DNA from: Pseudomonadota bacterium
GTDB taxonomy: Bacteria; Pseudomonadota; Gammaproteobacteria; Xanthomonadales; Ahniellaceae
Length of the DNA: 64,000 bases
Direction: 5' to 3'
Assembly (NCBI GenBank): GCA_022843465.1
Contig: JALHNO010000003.1
Coordinates: 265,044-329,043 of the forward strand
Position 1 is the first letter of the stretch, and every line of letters starts with the position of its first letter. Below are positions 9,308-16,857 of the stretch, piece by piece. The notes beneath the pieces are model-generated. The model ran no database searches and was not told the DNA's origin. It saw only the letters and a list, made by a program, of their open reading frames with translations. A program made the position numbers and the translations under genes.

Positions 9308-10411
9308 TCATGATGCCGGCTGCCAGTCGCCAAGGAGCGTTGCAGTGTCATGGAAAGCCGCGTCGCTGCGCTTCAACTGGCGACGCTGCGGGGCATCCAG
9401 CGCGCCGGGTCCGTGATTGCGATATTCGTACAGTCTGGCATCAGCTGGATCGAGCAGCGGCCGACTGCCGTCACGCGCACTGTAGGCCATCGCATCCCAG
9501 CCCTCGCCCGCGATATGCGCGTCCATCCAGCAGCGGCTGAAGAGGGCGCTGCCTACGGCATCCGGGTCCCCGTAGCTGCCGTCGGCGAAAGCGCGCGTCG
9601 GTCGCCAGGCGCGTCCGAGCAGCACACTGTCATCGGGCACCTCGGCTTCGCGCTCGAGCCGACAGCGGCCAAACAGCAGGCCGCCGACCTCGTTGCGCGG
9701 CGTGCTCGGTGCCGCGATGTAACCCAGGCGCGGCTTGCCGGGGCGGAATCTCGATGTCAGCGTACAGCGTGAAAACACCGCGCGACCGGCACCAAAGACA
9801 AAGTCCACACTCCCGGATATCCGGCAGTTGCTGAAGACAGTCCTGCCCTGATCGACAAAGACGGTGTCCTGATGGCCGATCAGATCGACGTCGGACAGCA
9901 GGCAGCGGTCGGCACCGCGATCCAGCATCAGGGCCACCGCTTGCAGGCCATTGCTTCCGATTGGCTGAAAATTCGGGTCATACAGGTGACCGAGATAGTC
10001 GAAGGCGTTTTCAATCGTCAGATTGCGCGCACAGAAATCCTCAGCGCACACGGTCAGGCTGGCGCAACCGCTGGTACCCCAGGGCATACCATAGGGTCCC
10101 TTCATGCCAGCGGCAGCATCGAAACTCAGGATGCTCTCGCGGCGATCCATGCCGATCAGATGGATATTCGGTTTGCTGATCACCAGCTTCTCGTGCCAGC
10201 GTCCAGACTCGACTGCGATCCGGTAGGGCCGCCGAGGTCGCAACGGAGCCGCGTCGATGGCTGCGCCGACACTCGCGTAGTGGTTGGAGGCAGTCGGCCG
10301 GGAAGTGACGCGCGCATCCCAGGCAGCCGCCGGGAAAGCGGGCATCGCGCTCCCGCTGAGCCATAGTGCACCCATTGATCCGACGCAATGCAGAATCTGG
10401 CGGCGCCGCAT
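9308..10411 (-). CDS. Pectin methylesterase, carbohydrate esterase family 8
   Basis: This 367-residue enzyme is predicted to remove methyl esters from pectin, making it a substrate for the pectate lyase. An N-terminal signal (MRRRQILHCVGSMGALWLSG) has an arginine cluster compatible with Tat export. The CE8 motifs occur in order: ESGRWHEKL (GxYxE-like), QAVAL with GHQDTVF, GSVDFVFGAGRAVF holding the catalytic Asp, and LGRAWRP in place of LGRPW. All catalytic elements appear intact. The ATG at 10411 follows GGGAG at 6 bp. The gene is convergent with the lyase gene and downstream of the TonB-receptor gene, separated from it by 273 bp that contain a weaker copy of the GACACCGGT site, so it may have its own promoter. 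Confidence 0.93.
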   Translation of the reverse strand: MRRRQILHCVGSMGALWLSGSAMPAFPAAAWDARVTSRPTASNHYASVGAAIDAAPLRPRRPYRIAVESGRWHEKLVISKPNIHLIGMDRRESILSFDAAAGMKGPYGMPWGTSGCASLTVCAEDFCARNLTIENAFDYLGHLYDPNFQPIGSNGLQAVALMLDRGADRCLLSDVDLIGHQDTVFVDQGRTVFSNCRISGSVDFVFGAGRAVFSRCTLTSRFRPGKPRLGYIAAPSTPRNEVGGLLFGRCRLEREAEVPDDSVLLGRAWRPTRAFADGSYGDPDAVGSALFSRCWMDAHIAGEGWDAMAYSARDGSRPLLDPADARLYEYRNHGPGALDAPQRRQLKRSDAAFHDTATLLGDWQPAS

Positions 10412-10655
10412 TCAGCGCTCCCGCCATATTGAAGTTGGAATCGCGCTGGCCAGCCATATGGCCGGCACATCACGATATCGGGCGTTGACGAGGGTGTGCA
10501 TGCGACCGAGGTGATCCTGCATGCACGTTACGACGCGGCTGTCGTGACTCATCAGGCTTCTCCAGGCCATGGGCAGACGCGGGCGCAACTTGATGCGCCC
10601 GACCAGATCATGTGGGTAAGAGCAACGCACCGCGGTGATCGGGGTCGGAGGAGAT

Positions 10656-10669
10656 CGACACCGGTCACC
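10656..10669. promoter_or_regulatory. Weaker LacI-type operator candidate before the pectin methylesterase gene
   Basis: The sequence CGACACCGGTCACC keeps the invariant GACACCGGT but matches the full palindrome at only 10 of 14 positions. It lies in the gap between the TonB-receptor stop and the methylesterase start, about 245 bp upstream of the latter. The distance is large for direct repression of a promoter next to the gene, so this is the least certain of the five sites. Confidence 0.4.
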
Positions 10670-10684
10670 GTGGCGCGTGCCACG

Positions 10685-13486
10685 CTAGAACTTGTAGCGA
10701 AACCCCGCCAGGTACTGGCGACCGGTAAAGTGGTACACCGATGCGCGGTCCCCGACCGAATCCACGTACTGGTCGTTGGGCTCGTCGGTCAAATTGATGC
10801 CCTCGAAAGTGATGTCCATATTGTCTGTCAGCCTCCAGGTCGCGGAGACGTCGAGATTGCGGGTACCAATGGTGCCTTCCATATCGTTGTTGTTGCGACC
10901 CGGCACCGTCGTGAGGTAATCGTCGCGGTAGGTCGAGGAGGCGCGTATGCTGAAGCGTTCACGCTCGTAGTACAAAGTCACGCTGTAGGCATTGTTGGAC
11001 AGGCCCACCAGGTCGGTGCGCAGCGACGGCGTTCCCGTCGATGTCACGTACTGGATCTTCGAATCGACATAGGTGTAGTTGAAGATCGCGCCGAAGCCAT
11101 CGAAGGGTTGTGGCAGGAAGGTGAACGGCTGTTGCCAGCTGAGTTCCATGCCTTCAAGCTTTCCGCCAGGCGTATTGACCGGAACGTTGAACTGAAAGTC
11201 ATCGTTGACGGTGGCGCCAGTACCCTCAAGCAGGCTCGCGGGCAGTCCGGACGTGCTGTACGGCCTGGTTTCGCGCGAGGTCTGCACGAAGCTGTCGATG
11301 TCCTTGTAGAAGAGCGCCAGACCGAGCAGAGATTGCTCGGCGAAATACCATTCGAAGCTCATGTCCACTGTTGTGGCGCGGAATGGATCGAGCAGCGGGT
11401 CACCACCAGTGACTGTGCGCGCACCACCGCTGACCGATATAGAGACACCTGGTGTCAGATTGCCAAGCCCAGGTCTTGCCACGACCTTGGCGGCGCCAAG
11501 GCGGATCAGGAAATCCTCGCCCGCCTCCCAGACCAGGTTCATCGAGGGCAGGGTATCGCTGTAGTCACGATCTACGGTGAGGCCGACCTGTTGACCGCCG
11601 ACGAGGGCAAAGCCGGTCGACGACTGGTCGGTGCGCACATAGCGCACGCCGAAATCTCCGCGCAATGGCCGGCCGAACATCTCGGTGTCGAATTCGCCCT
11701 GCAGCCACACTCCGTTGTCCTTCTCGGTGACCGAGCGATTGTTGCCACGCACGCTCGCAACCGAATCGGAAAGCGCAAAGGTTCCGGTGTCGCTGTAGAT
11801 GCCAAAGACTTCGTTGAACGCATCGATATCGGGAATCAGCCAGCGGCTGATGCCGCCGCCGAGCGAACTGGTGTTGAATACCTGAGTCAGCATGGCGAGC
11901 GTGGTGCCGGCTGGCAGAGAGGGCACCGCCGTCTCCGATGCGCGTCGGCGCTCGGTGGTCGCGAATTCATACTGCTTCCAGTCAACACCGCCGCGAACTC
12001 GGAAGAAGTCGTTGACCTGCCAGCTCAGGTCGAACTCGACCGTCGTGAAGTCGTTGTCGGTGGTTTGCGGGCGCAGTCGGATTTCGGACAGGCCAGGGGC
12101 AAAGGTCCAATTGTTGGGATCGGTGACGTCGAAGCCGTAGTCGATGATGGGCTGCCGGCTATTGCCGCGGTAGTCCCAGCTATAGCCATCGGCATCGGCG
12201 CGGTCCAAGGTGATTGTCGTCTGGATCGGGTTGTCGAACGAGGAGCGTGCGCTGCCGACCAGGGCATTCAGATTCACGCTGTCGCCGATTTCCTGGGCGA
12301 AGTCGAGGCTGACCTGGGTGAACGTGGTCTCAAGCACATCGAAGCGGGTTTCGGAGCGTACGTCGACATTGTCGAACAGTCCGTACTCGAGATTGCCCGT
12401 GGGCGAGACCGAGCCATCGAGCACAATGGTCTGCGGCTTGCCTGCGCCGGTGCGGCTGAATGAGACCGCTTCAAGAAAATTCTCGGTGCGTTCGGCATCG
12501 AACTTGGCGTACAGCCCATCGAGGGTGAACAGGGTGCCGGGATTTGGTTCGAACTGCAGCGCCGTGGTGACGCCGAGTCGTTGCTGATCGTGCTCCAGTA
12601 CGCCGTAGCGCGGGATGCGCGGATGAAACGTATCGGCGCTGAGCGCGGGCGTATAAGGCGATGCAGCCGAGAAACCGCCGCTGCTGTTGCCGCGATCCCA
12701 GCGCACTGTGCTATGCCCCTGCTCGATCAACGAACGATCAGTGTAGGCAATCGACACCAGTGCGCCGATGCTGCCATCGGCGAACGTATTGCTGAGCAGC
12801 ATCGCCCCGCGCGGATCGGAGTCATTCGAGAGATCGTTGTAGCCGACCTGTCCCGCAGTCACGAAGGTAAATCCATCGTAATCGAAAGGACGCGCAGTCT
12901 GCAGATCGACGGTGGCGCCAAGCGAGCCTTCGTCGACGTCGGCGGACGCGGTCTTGCGGACGGTGACGCTATTGAACAGATCGGACGCGAAGACATTGAA
13001 ATCAAAGCCACGGCCGCGATTGGCGCCGCCAGAACTGTCGGTTCCACCGGTGGTGGTCAGTGCTTCCATTCCATTGATGCGCACGCGTGCGAAATCCGGG
13101 CCCAGCCCGCGCACCGAGATGTTGCGACCTTCGCCGGCGTCGCGGGTGATCGATACGCCCGGGATGCGCTGCAGTGATTCGGCTAGATTGAGATCTGGGA
13201 ACTTGCCGATGTCCTCGGCCACGATGGCGTCGATCTGGCCGCGCTCTTCGCGCTTGTTGTCCAGCGCTACCTGCAGACTGGCCTTGTAGGTGACGACGAC
13301 TGTCGACAATTCGGTGGCATCCTTGTCATCGTCTGCCGCCTGGTCGGATGTCTCGGGATCGGTCTGGTCTGCCGCAGTCGTGGACTGTGCCCACAGCGCT
13401 GGGGTAAACCCGTATAGCGCGATCAGGATGGCGGCTGACAGAGCGGCGCGTGTCGGCGCTTTTGCTGTGGTTGCTGAGTGACTCAC
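10685..13486 (-). CDS. TonB-dependent outer-membrane receptor, probable oligogalacturonide uptake
   Basis: This 933-residue protein is an outer-membrane receptor of the Xanthomonas/Caulobacter TonB-receptor type. A signal peptide (about residues 1-34, ending FTPALWAQS) is followed by a TonB-box region (TELSTVVVTYKAS) and the plug domain (IGKFPDLNLAESLQRIPGVSITRDAGEGRNISVRGLG). A long 22-strand-type barrel follows and ends in a terminal Phe (LAGFRYKF), as needed for barrel assembly. The GTG at 13486 was chosen because AGGAGGG stands 6 bp before it and it gives a good signal peptide; the frame is open further upstream. The pectin-gene context suggests it imports oligogalacturonides. Two candidate LacI operators lie 62 and 97 bp upstream. 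Confidence 0.93.
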   Translation of the reverse strand: MSHSATTAKAPTRAALSAAILIALYGFTPALWAQSTTAADQTDPETSDQAADDDKDATELSTVVVTYKASLQVALDNKREERGQIDAIVAEDIGKFPDLNLAESLQRIPGVSITRDAGEGRNISVRGLGPDFARVRINGMEALTTTGGTDSSGGANRGRGFDFNVFASDLFNSVTVRKTASADVDEGSLGATVDLQTARPFDYDGFTFVTAGQVGYNDLSNDSDPRGAMLLSNTFADGSIGALVSIAYTDRSLIEQGHSTVRWDRGNSSGGFSAASPYTPALSADTFHPRIPRYGVLEHDQQRLGVTTALQFEPNPGTLFTLDGLYAKFDAERTENFLEAVSFSRTGAGKPQTIVLDGSVSPTGNLEYGLFDNVDVRSETRFDVLETTFTQVSLDFAQEIGDSVNLNALVGSARSSFDNPIQTTITLDRADADGYSWDYRGNSRQPIIDYGFDVTDPNNWTFAPGLSEIRLRPQTTDNDFTTVEFDLSWQVNDFFRVRGGVDWKQYEFATTERRRASETAVPSLPAGTTLAMLTQVFNTSSLGGGISRWLIPDIDAFNEVFGIYSDTGTFALSDSVASVRGNNRSVTEKDNGVWLQGEFDTEMFGRPLRGDFGVRYVRTDQSSTGFALVGGQQVGLTVDRDYSDTLPSMNLVWEAGEDFLIRLGAAKVVARPGLGNLTPGVSISVSGGARTVTGGDPLLDPFRATTVDMSFEWYFAEQSLLGLALFYKDIDSFVQTSRETRPYSTSGLPASLLEGTGATVNDDFQFNVPVNTPGGKLEGMELSWQQPFTFLPQPFDGFGAIFNYTYVDSKIQYVTSTGTPSLRTDLVGLSNNAYSVTLYYERERFSIRASSTYRDDYLTTVPGRNNNDMEGTIGTRNLDVSATWRLTDNMDITFEGINLTDEPNDQYVDSVGDRASVYHFTGRQYLAGFRYKF

Positions 13487-13547
13487 GAGGAACCCTCCTG
13501 TTGTCCGTGGTCGGGACGTGCGATGCGAGTTGGTGTGCGGGCAATTT

Positions 13548-13561
13548 TGACACCGGTAGCA
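13548..13561. promoter_or_regulatory. LacI-type operator candidate, proximal to the TonB-receptor gene
   Basis: The site TGACACCGGTAGCA matches the palindrome TGACACCGGTGTCA at 12 of 14 positions. It is 62 bp upstream of the receptor's GTG and 35 bp (centre to centre) from a second copy. Confidence 0.62.
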
Positions 13562-13582
13562 AAAGACGCAAAACTGCATGGA

Positions 13583-13596
13583 TGACACCGGTGGAC
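13583..13596. promoter_or_regulatory. LacI-type operator candidate, distal to the TonB-receptor gene
   Basis: The site TGACACCGGTGGAC matches the palindrome at 11 of 14 positions and shares GACACCGGT with the proximal copy. It is 97 bp upstream of the receptor start and 260 bp upstream of the divergent kinase gene. Confidence 0.55.
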
Positions 13597-13677
13597 AAAA
13601 GGCTAACAAACAACGCAGCGCAGCAGCAAGGGGCAATTCTGCGACCGCTTCTTGGCGCCAACGGGACATTCAATTCT

Positions 13678-13750
13678 TGTCATGACAGGGTTGCCGTGGA
13701 GATGGGACACCAACGTTGGCCGAAATCTACGCATGCTGCACAGCAGCATG
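13678..13750. other. Three short perfect palindromes upstream of the KDG kinase gene
   Basis: The 370-bp gap between the receptor and the kinase holds, besides the two LacI-type sites, three palindromes: TGTCATGACA at 13678-13687, CCAACGTTGG at 13710-13719, and CATGCTGC-ACA-GCAGCATG at 13732-13750. They lie 107-179 bp before the kinase start. They may be regulator sites or a transcript hairpin; no protein can be assigned. Confidence 0.35.
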
Positions 13751-13856
13751 AACGGGTTCCGGTCTAAAAAGTCCTCTGATCCTTCCGGCAGTCGGCATCA
13801 TGGACGCGCGCGGAAGTCGGCTTTCCGGTTGATGCAAGCCACATGGAGGAGTACGC

Positions 13857-14876
13857 ATGAGCAAGTCGATCATCTGTTTTGGCGAACTGCTGCTGCGCCT
13901 GAGTGCGCCGGGCCGGCAGTTCCTGCTGCAGTCTCCCTCGCTCGAGGTGCATATCGGCGGAGCTGAAGCGAATGTTGCGGTTTCGCTGGCACGCCTTGGC
14001 CATCGCGTGTGCATGCTAAGTGCGGTGCCCGACAATCCGCTCGGCGCCGCGGCAGTGGGCGAGCTGCGTCGCCATGGTGTCGATACCTCCGGGGTGATAA
14101 CGGCGAGCGGACGCATGGGTCTGTACTTTCTGGTGCCAGGCGCCATCCATCGACCCAGCGAGGTGTTGTACGACCGCGCGGATTCGGCATTTTCGCGCCT
14201 GCATGTCAGCCAGCTGGCCACGACATCAGCATTTGCAGGCGCGGGCTGGCTGCACCTTTCAGGCGTGACACCCGCGCTCGGCAAGGGCGCCGCAGAAACT
14301 GCTGTGGAGCTGGCGCGCGCTGCTCGGGCGGCCGGGCTGTCGATCTCGTTCGATGGCAACTTCCGCGCCAAACTCTGGCAGTCCTGGGATGGTGATGCGG
14401 CGTTCTGGCTGCGGCAATTGATTGAGCAGGCCGACATCATCTTCGCTGATCATCGCGACATGGAAGTGGTGCTGGGAACCGATACCGAGGAGGCGCCCGC
14501 CCAGGAGCGCTTTGCGCTTGCGGCATGTGCGGCGTTCGCTGCGTTCCCGCGGCTCCGTCGTTTCTGTGCAACCGCGCGCGTACAACACAACGTCGATCAT
14601 CACGCGCTCTCGGCGCTGATGGCCACCCGCGAAGGCAGTCTGCACAGCACGGCTTCGTACGAGATCACGCCGATCGTCGATCGGATCGGCGCCGGCGATG
14701 CCTTCGCAGCCGGCGTTCTGCACGGCCTGATCCATGGCATGAATGATCCCGACACCCTGCACTTCGGCTTGGGGGCAGCCTGTCTCAAGCATTCGGTGCC
14801 GGGCGATTTCAACCTGGTTTCGGAATCCGATGTTGCCGCCTTTGTCGGCCGCGGCATGTACGATGTACGTCGCTGA
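13857..14876 (+). CDS. kdgK: 2-keto-3-deoxygluconate kinase (PfkB family)
   Basis: This 339-residue cytoplasmic kinase is predicted to phosphorylate KDG to KDPG, the last step of pectin breakdown before KDPG aldolase. It has the PfkB fold markers: an N-terminal GELLLRL strand, HIGGAEANVAVSLARLG at about residues 31-47, and the anion-hole and catalytic-base motif DRIGAGDAFAAG near residue 278. The ATG at 13857 has GGAGG upstream. It is divergent from the TonB-receptor gene. PfkB kinases also include fructokinases and ribokinases; the kdu and pectin context makes KDG the likely substrate. No KDPG aldolase gene is in the window, so that step must be encoded elsewhere. Confidence 0.87.
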   Translation: MSKSIICFGELLLRLSAPGRQFLLQSPSLEVHIGGAEANVAVSLARLGHRVCMLSAVPDNPLGAAAVGELRRHGVDTSGVITASGRMGLYFLVPGAIHRPSEVLYDRADSAFSRLHVSQLATTSAFAGAGWLHLSGVTPALGKGAAETAVELARAARAAGLSISFDGNFRAKLWQSWDGDAAFWLRQLIEQADIIFADHRDMEVVLGTDTEEAPAQERFALAACAAFAAFPRLRRFCATARVQHNVDHHALSALMATREGSLHSTASYEITPIVDRIGAGDAFAAGVLHGLIHGMNDPDTLHFGLGAACLKHSVPGDFNLVSESDVAAFVGRGMYDVRR

Positions 14877-14915
14877 TTACTTGCCCGGCGGCCGAATTGC
14901 TGCGCCCTGGATGGC

Positions 14916-15911
14916 TCAGTGATTCAACTGCGGGTTGCCGTGTTTCACCGTGCGCGCCGCCGACCAGAGATACTGGTCGCCGTAGCTCCCCGGGGGAATC
15001 TCGCACTCGACTGCCCGATCGGGCTGATCGGGCGGACTGGTCTGGCCGATCTGGAACGGTCCGCTGGCAATCGGACAATCGCATTGCACGATCGTGCCAT
15101 CGTCAGGCGCATCGACACCATTCGCAAATCGGCAGGGTGCCGTCATGCAGCCGAGGTAGTCGCCATGGCAGGGCGTCAGCGCGCTCATATCGTAGTCCTT
15201 GGCCATGGCCAGGCTGAAGGTCGAGATCACGTCGTAGCCAGGCACCAGCGACTGCGCCGGCTGCTGGGCATTCTGATTGCGCACGTATTGGCAGACTTTG
15301 GCCTCGGGCAGCCCGCACCCGGCAATGGATGCGCCCGGGCCGCTGCCGCAGGCGGCCATGTTGGCGCAGCCGGCGCCATCATGTCCGCACTGCTGGATGG
15401 CCTCGTACCAGGCGTTCTGATTGATGATGCCATTGATGTCGACGTAGGAGATGCCCGAGCCGTAGTACTGGCATGAGCAGTTTGCGGTCTTGCCCGATGC
15501 ATCCACCACGCAGGGCAGGGCCTGATTGTCGGCCATGGTTCCTGTCGGCATCGGTGGGCCGGAGTAGAAGCACAGCGCATAGGGTCCGGAGTCGCACATC
15601 AGCATGTTGCTGGATTTCTGCGGGTCGCCGCTGGCGCTGATCACGATATTGGCCGCGGCCGCACCATGTGCTGTGGTCCAGCAGTCGTTTTCGACATAGG
15701 GCTGATTCGAGCACTCGTCAGCGCAGGGTGCGCTGGTCGGGCAGAGCTGTGCGGCGTCCACTGCAACCCGCGGAGCGGGTGCCGTCGCCGCGCCATCGGC
15801 AACGGACGGTGGGGCGGACTGGGACGCCGGCTCGGGTGCCTTCGAGCATGCGACCATGAACACGGCGAGCAGAACGCCGAGCAGGCAGATTGGCCTGTAC
15901 TTGCTATGCAT
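14916..15911 (-). CDS. Cys-rich lipoprotein of unknown function
   Basis: I do not recognise this 331-residue protein. It begins with a clear lipoprotein signal (MHSKYRPICLLGVLLAVFMVACSK), with the lipid-modified Cys at residue 22. A Pro/Ala/Ser-rich linker of about 30 residues follows. The rest is unusually rich in Cys (about 20), spaced as in disulfide-stabilised extracellular domains (for example CPTSAPCADECSNQ and CSCQYYGSG). The ATG at 15911 is preceded by AAGGAG at 6 bp. It lies just past the pectin island, after the convergent KDG kinase gene, but nothing in its sequence ties it to pectin. A role in the cell envelope is all that can be said. Confidence 0.75.
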   Translation of the reverse strand: MHSKYRPICLLGVLLAVFMVACSKAPEPASQSAPPSVADGAATAPAPRVAVDAAQLCPTSAPCADECSNQPYVENDCWTTAHGAAAANIVISASGDPQKSSNMLMCDSGPYALCFYSGPPMPTGTMADNQALPCVVDASGKTANCSCQYYGSGISYVDINGIINQNAWYEAIQQCGHDGAGCANMAACGSGPGASIAGCGLPEAKVCQYVRNQNAQQPAQSLVPGYDVISTFSLAMAKDYDMSALTPCHGDYLGCMTAPCRFANGVDAPDDGTIVQCDCPIASGPFQIGQTSPPDQPDRAVECEIPPGSYGDQYLWSAARTVKHGNPQLNH

Positions 15912-16081
15912 GTGAATCTCCTTTCGAGGCGCAGCGGTGTGCAGCGACGGTCGAAGCGTGCGCGGTCTGCGGTTCGGCCCCTGCAACAGGCTTCAGTATT
16001 GGACCAGACCGGGCAATTGCCACCTGCGCATTCTTACAGTTGCAGCCGCCGCTCCGGCTATGTTGTGCGCGCGGCGAGCGC

Positions 16082-16765
16082 TCAGCGGCGGCGCAGCAGG
16101 GCGTAGATGAAGGCCTGGGTGCTGCCGGCAGGTGTGGTGTGGCGTTCGCAGCGCTGCTCGATCAGCTCGAATTCGTCGCCGAGAATCTGCGCGATGTCGT
16201 CGGCACTTCGGCGCACTACCGCAAGCCCGCTGCAGCGCTCCGGTCCCTGCGGCCCGAAGCCGGCGATCAACGCATGACCACCTGCACGCAGAGCCGCGCG
16301 CGCCTGCGCGGCGTAGTGGGCAAGATCTTCACTGTCGCTGAGAAAATGAAGCACAGCGCGGTCGTGCCAGAAATCGTAATGACTGCGTTCGAGTTCGGCA
16401 GTCCGGATATCGGCAAGCTGCCAGCGTACGCCAGGATGGTCGCCGATCCGCGCGCGACCGAGTGCCAGCGCATGTTCCGAGATATCGAGCACGACGATCT
16501 GATCGAGCCCGGCCAGCAGCAGGTCGTCGACCAGGGTCGAGGCACCTCCACCGACATCGATCAGTGTGCTGGCCGCGTTCAGGCCTGCCGATCGCAGCAG
16601 TTCGAGCGACGTGCCCAGATGGGGCGCGAACCAGCTGACGTTCTCCGCGCCGCTGCGTTGATAGGCGCGGTCCCAGTGCAGACTGAGGTCCGGCTGCACG
16701 ATGCTGTCTGGCGGTTCTGGGGATGGCATGCGCACCAGCATATCCGCCGCGGACGCCGTCGTCAT
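16082..16765 (-). CDS. Class I SAM-dependent methyltransferase
   Basis: This protein of about 227 residues has a Rossmann-type methyltransferase fold. Motif I is TLIDVGGGASTLVDDLL, followed by an acidic strand end (IVVLDIS) and ALRAGGHALIAGFGPQGPERCSG as motif III. A WDRAYQRSGAENVSWF segment precedes the domain and is common in small Lysobacterales methyltransferases of unknown target. The substrate is unknown. The start is uncertain: ATGs at 16765, 16741 and 16729 are all possible and none has a good ribosome binding site. The gene follows the beta-propeller gene on the same strand, with about 92 bp between. Confidence 0.8.
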   Translation of the reverse strand: MTTASAADMLVRMPSPEPPDSIVQPDLSLHWDRAYQRSGAENVSWFAPHLGTSLELLRSAGLNAASTLIDVGGGASTLVDDLLLAGLDQIVVLDISEHALALGRARIGDHPGVRWQLADIRTAELERSHYDFWHDRAVLHFLSDSEDLAHYAAQARAALRAGGHALIAGFGPQGPERCSGLAVVRRSADDIAQILGDEFELIEQRCERHTTPAGSTQAFIYALLRRR

Positions 16766-16857
16766 CGCCGCTGTGCGCGGTCGAGGCGCGCGATGCAGCA
16801 CGGCGGCGAGTCGCTCTTGAGCCACGCTGCGGCCGGCAGCTGAAGTTCCGCACCCGC

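Noticed and set aside
10412..10630. A 72-codon minus-strand frame between the TonB receptor and pectin methylesterase genes
   Set aside because: It ends directly before the methylesterase start, but it has no clear ribosome binding site, no recognisable domain and a composition like chance translation.
11444..11456. Palindrome GACACC-T-GGTGTC resembling the LacI-type operator
   Set aside because: It lies inside the TonB-receptor coding sequence and has an odd central base, so its centre differs from the CCGG sites.
1204..14876. Integrative element boundaries around the pectin island
   Set aside because: No integrase, transposase, flanking direct repeat or tRNA target was seen at either end, so a mobile element cannot be called.
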